Below, in pieces: positions 6,658-10,378 of a stretch of 10,378 nt of DNA. Position 1 is the stretch's first letter. Each line of letters opens with the position of its first letter. The position numbers and the translations under genes are program-made. Origin of the DNA: Candidatus Scybalocola fimicaballi (lineage in GTDB: Bacteria > Bacteroidota > Bacteroidia > Bacteroidales > Paludibacteraceae); NCBI GenBank assembly GCA_002317115.1, contig DCIP01000117.1:12814-23191 (forward strand). The letters are read 5' to 3'. The notes below the pieces were generated by a model. That model searched no databases, was not told the origin of the DNA, and was given only the letters and a program-made list of their open reading frames with translations.

Positions 6658-7581
6658 ATGTCAAACATTAAAGACAAAGGAAGTAACATTATCAATACAA
6701 CAACTCAGAAATCTCAATCCATAGAAAAGTTGATTCTAGATTTGCGTAATCAACAAGTGATGATTGATTGCGATATTGCTTCTTTGTATGGAGTAGAAAC
6801 TAAAGTTTTGAATCAAGCAGTAAAACGAAATATCAATAGATTTCCGGAAAGATTTATGTTTCAATTATCTAAAGATGAAAAAGACGAACTAGTCACAAAA
6901 TGTGACCGGTTCGTGAAGCTAAAGCATTCCTCGAGTTGTCCATACGCATTTACCGAACAGGGAATTGCGATGCTTTCTGCTGTATTAAAAAGTGAAACCG
7001 CAGTTTCGATCAGCATTCAAATTATGGATGCATTTGTAGCAATGCGTCGTATTCTAATGAAAAATGATCATATTTCAACAGAAATAGAGAACATAAAAAA
7101 GCACTTGCTGGAAACGGAGATTCATCAATTGGAAACAGACAAACGAATTAATGATTTATTTGAAAAATTGGATTTATATAAAATCAAAGACCATAAGGGC
7201 ATTTTTTTTCAAGGTCAAATATTTGATGCTTACGCAAAGTTTGAAAGTTTTCTACAATCAGCCACAAGTAGCATAATTTTAATTGATGGGTATGTTGACA
7301 TATCTGTTTTAGAACGATTATCAAAAAAGAAATCCAAAGTCAAAGTGGAAATTTATACATCATCAAATTCAAAAATTGTGCAAGCAGATATAGACGCATT
7401 TAATGCACAATATCCAATACTTTCGATCAAACATACAACAGCAATGCACGACAGGTTTCTAATAATAGACAATCAAAGGCTATTTCATATAGGAGCTTCT
7501 TTGAAAGATTTAGGGAAAAAATGTTTTGCTTTTGAAGAAATGGATTCATCTCTGATTCCTCTCATACTTTCTAATCTATAG
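6658..7581 (+). CDS. ORF6N-domain protein with HKD-like (phospholipase D-type) C-terminal region
   Basis: The product is 307 residues. Residues about 20-135 are a classic ORF6N domain (LRNQQVMIDCDIASLYGVET, QAVKRNINRFPERFMFQL, YAFTEQGIAMLSAVL), a DNA-binding family common in phage antirepressor-like and chromosomal accessory proteins. Residues about 138-172 are charged and predicted coiled coil. Residues about 180-307 form a second domain ending in H264-D-R-F-L-I-I-D271 followed by G279-A-S. This follows the HxKx4D...GSxN layout of phospholipase D-type nucleases but has Arg in place of the catalytic Lys. From memory, this ORF6N plus HDRFLIID/GASLKDLGKK arrangement recurs in Bacteroidetes and Firmicutes, so it is a real family rather than a random fusion. 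The biological role is not established to my knowledge; a link to DNA or phage biology is inference. The gene is AT-rich compared with the phosphohexomutase nearby and is bracketed by the 40-bp repeats. Confidence 0.88.
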   Translation: MSNIKDKGSNIINTTTQKSQSIEKLILDLRNQQVMIDCDIASLYGVETKVLNQAVKRNINRFPERFMFQLSKDEKDELVTKCDRFVKLKHSSSCPYAFTEQGIAMLSAVLKSETAVSISIQIMDAFVAMRRILMKNDHISTEIENIKKHLLETEIHQLETDKRINDLFEKLDLYKIKDHKGIFFQGQIFDAYAKFESFLQSATSSIILIDGYVDISVLERLSKKKSKVKVEIYTSSNSKIVQADIDAFNAQYPILSIKHTTAMHDRFLIIDNQRLFHIGASLKDLGKKCFAFEEMDSSLIPLILSNL

Positions 7582-7637
7582 AGAAGATTACAAAAAGTCA
7601 TCCAACACACGCTTTTTTTACACTCGCCCCTCCCAGC

Positions 7638-7677
7638 CTCCCTTAAAGGGAGGAGATGGCTCACTCATCTACCGTGG
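7638..7677. repeat. 40-bp direct repeat, copy 2
   Basis: Identical to 6479-6518, in the same orientation. The ATG at 7656 of the downstream truncated nuclease frame lies inside this copy, directly after the purine-rich agggaggag. The upstream flanks also share cctccc, but the match weakens there. Confidence 0.9.
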
Positions 7678-8189
7678 GAATCATTGGAATCTTCATTATG
7701 GGAGAAACAATGGCAGGAATCGACAAAGTGATTACACGTACAGCAGAGTGTGATTTGGACAGTGGCAAAATATTTTGGGACAGACATCGAAAATATTTTG
7801 TAAATTTGCCGAAATTCAAATTGGATGGCGGAGACATCACAATGAAGGATATCTGGTTGTATAGTTTCAAAAATTTAGGCAACATGGAAAATATCGACCC
7901 ATCAGTTTACGCAAAAGCGGACGAAGGTTTGCTTAAGCTTATAGAGAGAGCACAAGTTGGAGCTTTGTCTAAAAAGGAGTATGCCGTGTATGAAGCTAGC
8001 CTTAAGAGACTTGCTGACGAAATAGACATGGAGGAGCATGGATATGAAAGAGGTGTCGAAGATGGTGAGAAACGAGGTATACGAAACGAATCCGTTAGAA
8101 TCGCAACCGATATGAAGAAGAAAGGATTCGATTTCACTTTAATTCATGAGTTAACTAACGTACCTATTGAAGAAATAGAGAAATTGTAA
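7656..8189 (+). pseudogene. N-terminally truncated Rpn-family PD-(D/E)XK nuclease/transposase
   Basis: The 177-residue frame matches only the C-terminal half of the Rpn-type family (recombination-promoting nucleases, PD-(D/E)XK transposase-like, usually about 280-310 residues). It shows RTAECDLDSGKIFWDRHRKY and FVNLPKFKLDG, then DITMKDIWLYSFKNL, a helical LSKKEYAVYEASLKRL segment, the typical charged ERGVEDGEKRGIRNES linker, and the C-terminal LTNVPIEEIEKL helix. The N-terminal nuclease core is absent, so activity is unlikely. The first residues, MAHSSTVG, are encoded by the 40-bp repeat, so the frame has been joined to foreign sequence. In-frame ATGs at 7698 and 7710 are alternatives; 7710 has GGAG 6 nt upstream. 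It lies 74 nt after the ORF6N gene and could be co-transcribed. An intrinsic terminator follows. Confidence 0.75.
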
Positions 8190-8207
8190 ATGGCAATTCA
8201 ATAATCC

Positions 8208-8243
8208 AAAAGCGTGGAAATCAAAATTCTCACGCTTTTTTTT
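8208..8243 (+). terminator. Intrinsic terminator after the nuclease remnant
   Basis: The arms aaaagcgtg (8208-8216) and cacgctttt (8231-8239) pair perfectly around a 14-nt loop and run into eight T (8236-8243). It lies 19 nt after the stop and should end plus-strand transcripts from the ORF6N/Rpn unit. Confidence 0.85.
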
Positions 8244-8335
8244 CTGTTTACTTCTCACTCCTACTCGCATTGGAGGGAATAGGAATTGATTGGCATCTTT
8301 CCCACGAAGATTATTTCATCATTCCTGCCCAAAGT

Positions 8336-8350
8336 CTCCCTTTAAGGGAG
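8336..8350. repeat. Third copy of the ctccctt/aagggag palindrome
   Basis: Fifteen bases match the palindromic half of the 40-bp repeats, differing only at the central base (T instead of A). The agatggctcactcatct half is absent. The three palindromes thus lie before, between and after the ORF6N and nuclease-remnant genes. The preceding stretch 8244-8335 shows nothing else I recognise. Confidence 0.7.
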
Positions 8351-8383
8351 ATTTAGAGAGTCTGTCTTGCTAAATTTTAAAAT

Positions 8384-8412
8384 AAAAAAGGCCCCTCATT
8401 TCTGAGGTGCCT
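8384..8412 (-). terminator. Intrinsic terminator of the phosphohexomutase gene
   Basis: On the minus strand, aggcacctca pairs with tgaggggcct (one mismatch) around a 4-nt loop and is followed by a T-rich run (8384-8389 read as T). It lies about 80 nt after the stop codon at 8492 and faces the plus-strand terminator at 8208-8243, as expected between convergent genes. Confidence 0.85.
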
Positions 8413-8422
8413 CTGTATTGTG

Positions 8423-8443
8423 CGATGGGATATCATCCCGTCG
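8423..8443. other. Small hairpin in the phosphohexomutase 3' untranslated region
   Basis: The arms cga-t-gggat and atccc-g-tcg pair with one mismatch around a 3-nt loop. It lies between the stop codon and the terminator. No T-tract follows, so it is not itself a terminator; it may stabilise the mRNA end. Confidence 0.4.
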
Positions 8444-8459
8444 ATTCTATCAATCTTCA

Positions 8460-8487
8460 ATTATGCATTATGAATTATGCATTATGA
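8460..8487. repeat. Two tandem 14-bp units directly after the phosphohexomutase stop
   Basis: The unit attatgcattatga occurs twice in a row (8460-8473 and 8474-8487), followed by a partial third start (attatt). It begins 4 nt beyond the stop codon on the minus strand. AT-rich simple repeats of this kind can vary in copy number by slippage. Confidence 0.75.
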
Positions 8488-8491
8488 ATTA

Positions 8492-10231
8492 TTAAAGTCC
8501 TAGCGACTTTTTGATTGCCTCGATCTTAGCTGTAGCCTTCTCGTTCTGATCAGCGTAGTCAGCGGCAGACTTCATTGTGCCCTTAACCTCGCAGTAGAAC
8601 TTGATCTTTGGCTCTGTACCTGAAGGACGAACTGATACCTTAGTACCATCCTCACAGAACCACTGAAGCACGTTGCTTGTCTCTGGCATGTCAAGCTTCT
8701 GCTTTCCAGCTGCTGTAGTCATCTCAAGAGTCTTGTAATCCTTAACTACAGATACCTTGCTACCACATAGATCCTTAGGAGGGTTAGCACGGAAACCTTC
8801 CATCATTGCCTTGATCTCGTCAGCACCGCTCTTACCTGGCTTTGTAACGTTGATTGTGAACTCCTTAGAGAAGCCGTACTCCTGGTAGATCTGCATCAAC
8901 AAATCGTATAGAGTCTTGCCCTGATCCTTTGCCCAAGCTGCAATCTCACAGATCAAACAGATTGATGCTGGAGCATCCTTATCACGTACCTTGTCGAATG
9001 GTAGGAATCCGAAGCTCTCCTCACCACCACCGATGTATTTCTTCTTGCCCTCTGAGATTGCGATCTCACGTGCGATCCACTTGAATCCTGTGTAGCAATC
9101 ACGAAGCTCGATATTGTTCTTCTTTGCGATCTCTGCGATAACCTCAGTTGTCACGATTGTCTTAACAAGGAACTCGTTACCTGTCATCTTGCCAAGCTTC
9201 TTCATGTTTGTGATGATGTAGTAGCAGAACATCATTGCTGTCTGGTTACCGTTGATGATCATCCACTCGCCCTTGTTGTCGCGGCATACGATAGCAAGAC
9301 GGTCAGCGTCTGGGTCTGTTGCTACAACTAGGTCTGCGTTAAGCTTAGTACCAAGCTTCATACCAAGTGTCATAGCCTCAGCGTTCTCTGGGTTAGGGCT
9401 TACTACTGTTGGGAAGTTTCCGTCTACAACCATCTGCTCTGGAACGACGTTGATGTTCTGGAATCCCCATGAACGCAAGCAAAGTGGAACGATTACACGT
9501 CCTGTTCCGTGCATTGCTGAGTAAACAATGTTAAGATCCTTCTGACGGTTGATTACGTCCTGGTCGATCAAAGCCTCGTGTACAGCTGTCATATAGTCGA
9601 AGTCCATCTCACCACCAATGATCTTGATTAGATCCTTGTTGCCAGCGAACTTAACGTCCTCTACCTTTACCTTGTTAACCTCGTCGATGATACCCTTATC
9701 GTGTGGAGCCAATACCTGTGCACCGTCTTCCCAATAAGCCTTGTATCCGTTGTACTCGCGTGGGTTGTGGCTTGCTGTCACGTTAACACCAGCCTGTGCC
9801 TTCAACTGACGAATAGCGAATGAGATCTCTGGTGTTGGACGCAATGCCTCAAATAGATATACCTGGATTCCGTTTGCAGAGAAAATGTCAGCAACTGTCT
9901 CAGCGAATAGACGTGAGTTGTTGCGGCAGTCGTGACCAACCACTACTGAAATCTGCTTGCGGTCTGCGAAATTCTTCTTCAAATAGTTAGCAAAACCCTG
10001 AGTGGCCATACCAACTACATACTTGTTCATACGGTTTGTTCCAGCACCCATGATACCACGAAGACCACCAGTACCGAACTCTAAGTCACGGTAGAATGCG
10101 TCGATCAATGCATTCTTATCAGACGAGTCCAAAAGAGCCTTTACCTCTTTCTTTGTATCCTCATCAAAATTACCGTTTAGCCAAACCTGAGCTTTGGCTG
10201 TTACTTCTTGCAATAATGCTGTATTATCCAT
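8492..10231 (-). CDS. pgm: Phosphoglucomutase/phosphomannomutase (alpha-D-phosphohexomutase)
   Basis: This complete 579-residue cytosolic enzyme interconverts hexose 1- and 6-phosphates (glucose, possibly mannose), linking glycolysis to glycogen, nucleotide-sugar and envelope polysaccharide synthesis. All four family signatures are present in order: the catalytic phosphoserine loop TASHNP at 152-157 (Ser154), the metal-binding loop DPDADR at 306-311, the sugar-binding loop GGGEESFGF at 401-409, and the phosphate-binding loop RPSGTEPK at 535-542. EFGTGGLRG (51-59) and the overall length match the PgcA/PGM2-like branch of about 580 residues. The start at 10231 fits the family N-terminus and lies 34 nt after a promoter box. 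Substrate preference between glucose and mannose cannot be read from the sequence. The gene has its own terminator, so it appears monocistronic. Its base composition is visibly more GC-rich than the neighbouring ORF6N island, as expected for a well-expressed core gene. Confidence 0.97.
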   Translation of the reverse strand: MDNTALLQEVTAKAQVWLNGNFDEDTKKEVKALLDSSDKNALIDAFYRDLEFGTGGLRGIMGAGTNRMNKYVVGMATQGFANYLKKNFADRKQISVVVGHDCRNNSRLFAETVADIFSANGIQVYLFEALRPTPEISFAIRQLKAQAGVNVTASHNPREYNGYKAYWEDGAQVLAPHDKGIIDEVNKVKVEDVKFAGNKDLIKIIGGEMDFDYMTAVHEALIDQDVINRQKDLNIVYSAMHGTGRVIVPLCLRSWGFQNINVVPEQMVVDGNFPTVVSPNPENAEAMTLGMKLGTKLNADLVVATDPDADRLAIVCRDNKGEWMIINGNQTAMMFCYYIITNMKKLGKMTGNEFLVKTIVTTEVIAEIAKKNNIELRDCYTGFKWIAREIAISEGKKKYIGGGEESFGFLPFDKVRDKDAPASICLICEIAAWAKDQGKTLYDLLMQIYQEYGFSKEFTINVTKPGKSGADEIKAMMEGFRANPPKDLCGSKVSVVKDYKTLEMTTAAGKQKLDMPETSNVLQWFCEDGTKVSVRPSGTEPKIKFYCEVKGTMKSAADYADQNEKATAKIEAIKKSLGL

Positions 10232-10265
10232 TGTAAACTAAAATTGTATTTCTTTGTTTATGCCA

Positions 10266-10273
10266 CAAAGATA
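10266..10273 (-). promoter_or_regulatory. Bacteroidetes -7 box for the phosphohexomutase gene
   Basis: On the minus strand it reads TATCTTTG, matching TAnnTTTG and identical to the box of the ORF6N gene. It lies 34 nt before the start codon, predicting a short leader of about 25-30 nt. The -33 region is AT-rich (ttttaattc) without a clear TTTG. Confidence 0.6.
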
Positions 10274-10315
10274 TTATTTTGTAGCTGAATTAAAAGAATT
10301 AAATGTTAAAAAACA

Positions 10316-10378
10316 TTACTTTTCGGCTTCAAAACTCCTCAAAAGTGCGATTTCCTCCGCCCAAATTGATTCATCTGG
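10316..10378 (-). CDS. 3' end of an unidentified gene (20 codons visible)
   Basis: On the minus strand the frame entering at the right edge reads PDESIWAEEIALLRSFEAEK and stops at TAA (10316-10318). The amphipathic, charged composition looks like a real protein end, and 84 nt containing a promoter separate it from the phosphohexomutase start. A weak hairpin aatgtt/aacatt (10302-10317) overlaps the stop. The fragment is too short to assign a family, and an open frame of this length can occur by chance. Confidence 0.35.
   Translation of the reverse strand, partial: PDESIWAEEIALLRSFEAEK

Noticed and set aside
6330..7700. Insertion sequence or composite transposon around the ORF6N gene
   Set aside because: There is no transposase, and the 40-bp repeats are direct without obvious terminal inverted repeats or target-site duplications that I can define.

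Overview
The window looks like a chromosomal segment from a Bacteroidales bacterium, possibly Prevotella-like. Three things point there: A/T-rich, Shine-Dalgarno-poor start regions; TAnnTTTG promoter boxes in front of several genes; and a BspA-type leucine-rich-repeat surface protein. The lineage is inferred from protein families and signals, not from a marker gene.

Layout, left to right. (1) Positions 1-3316, minus strand: one very large open frame with no stop before the left edge (at least 1105 codons). It is an exported BspA-like protein with a signal peptide, 18 LRR_5-type repeats broken by three WGAK-type spacer modules, a GLUG-like Cys/Tyr/Asn/Gly region, and a start that resembles a Bacteroidetes C-terminal sorting domain at the edge. 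(2) Positions 3317-3547: a structured leader with inverted repeats, a promoter box, and the terminator of the next gene. (3) Positions 3548-4210, minus: a small exported protein of unknown function. (4) Positions 4211-4583: a gene-free stretch rich in secondary structure. It holds an inverted relative of the repeat near 3400 and a striking set of four nested GAAAAC/GTTTTC inverted repeats with side hairpins. (5) Positions 4584-6329, minus: an exported trypsin-like serine protease with a C-terminal region that looks like an outer-membrane beta-barrel. (6) Positions 6330-8490: an AT-rich plus-strand accessory island. It holds an ORF6N/HKD-like protein bracketed by identical 40-bp direct repeats, then an N-terminally truncated Rpn/PD-(D/E)XK-type nuclease remnant whose apparent start lies in the second repeat. 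(7) Positions 8492-10231, minus: a complete housekeeping phosphoglucomutase/phosphomannomutase with its own promoter and terminator. (8) Positions 10316-10378, minus: the last 20 codons of an unidentified gene.

The three left-hand minus-strand genes all encode exported proteins and may form a cell-surface locus, but terminators and long structured spacers suggest separate transcription units. The ORF6N/Rpn island has phage- and mobile-type families, opposite orientation and lower GC than the phosphohexomutase, so it is probably acquired DNA. The least explained parts are non-coding: the nested palindrome at 4350-4567, the inverted repeat pair bracketing the small exported gene, and the 40-bp direct repeats around the ORF6N gene.
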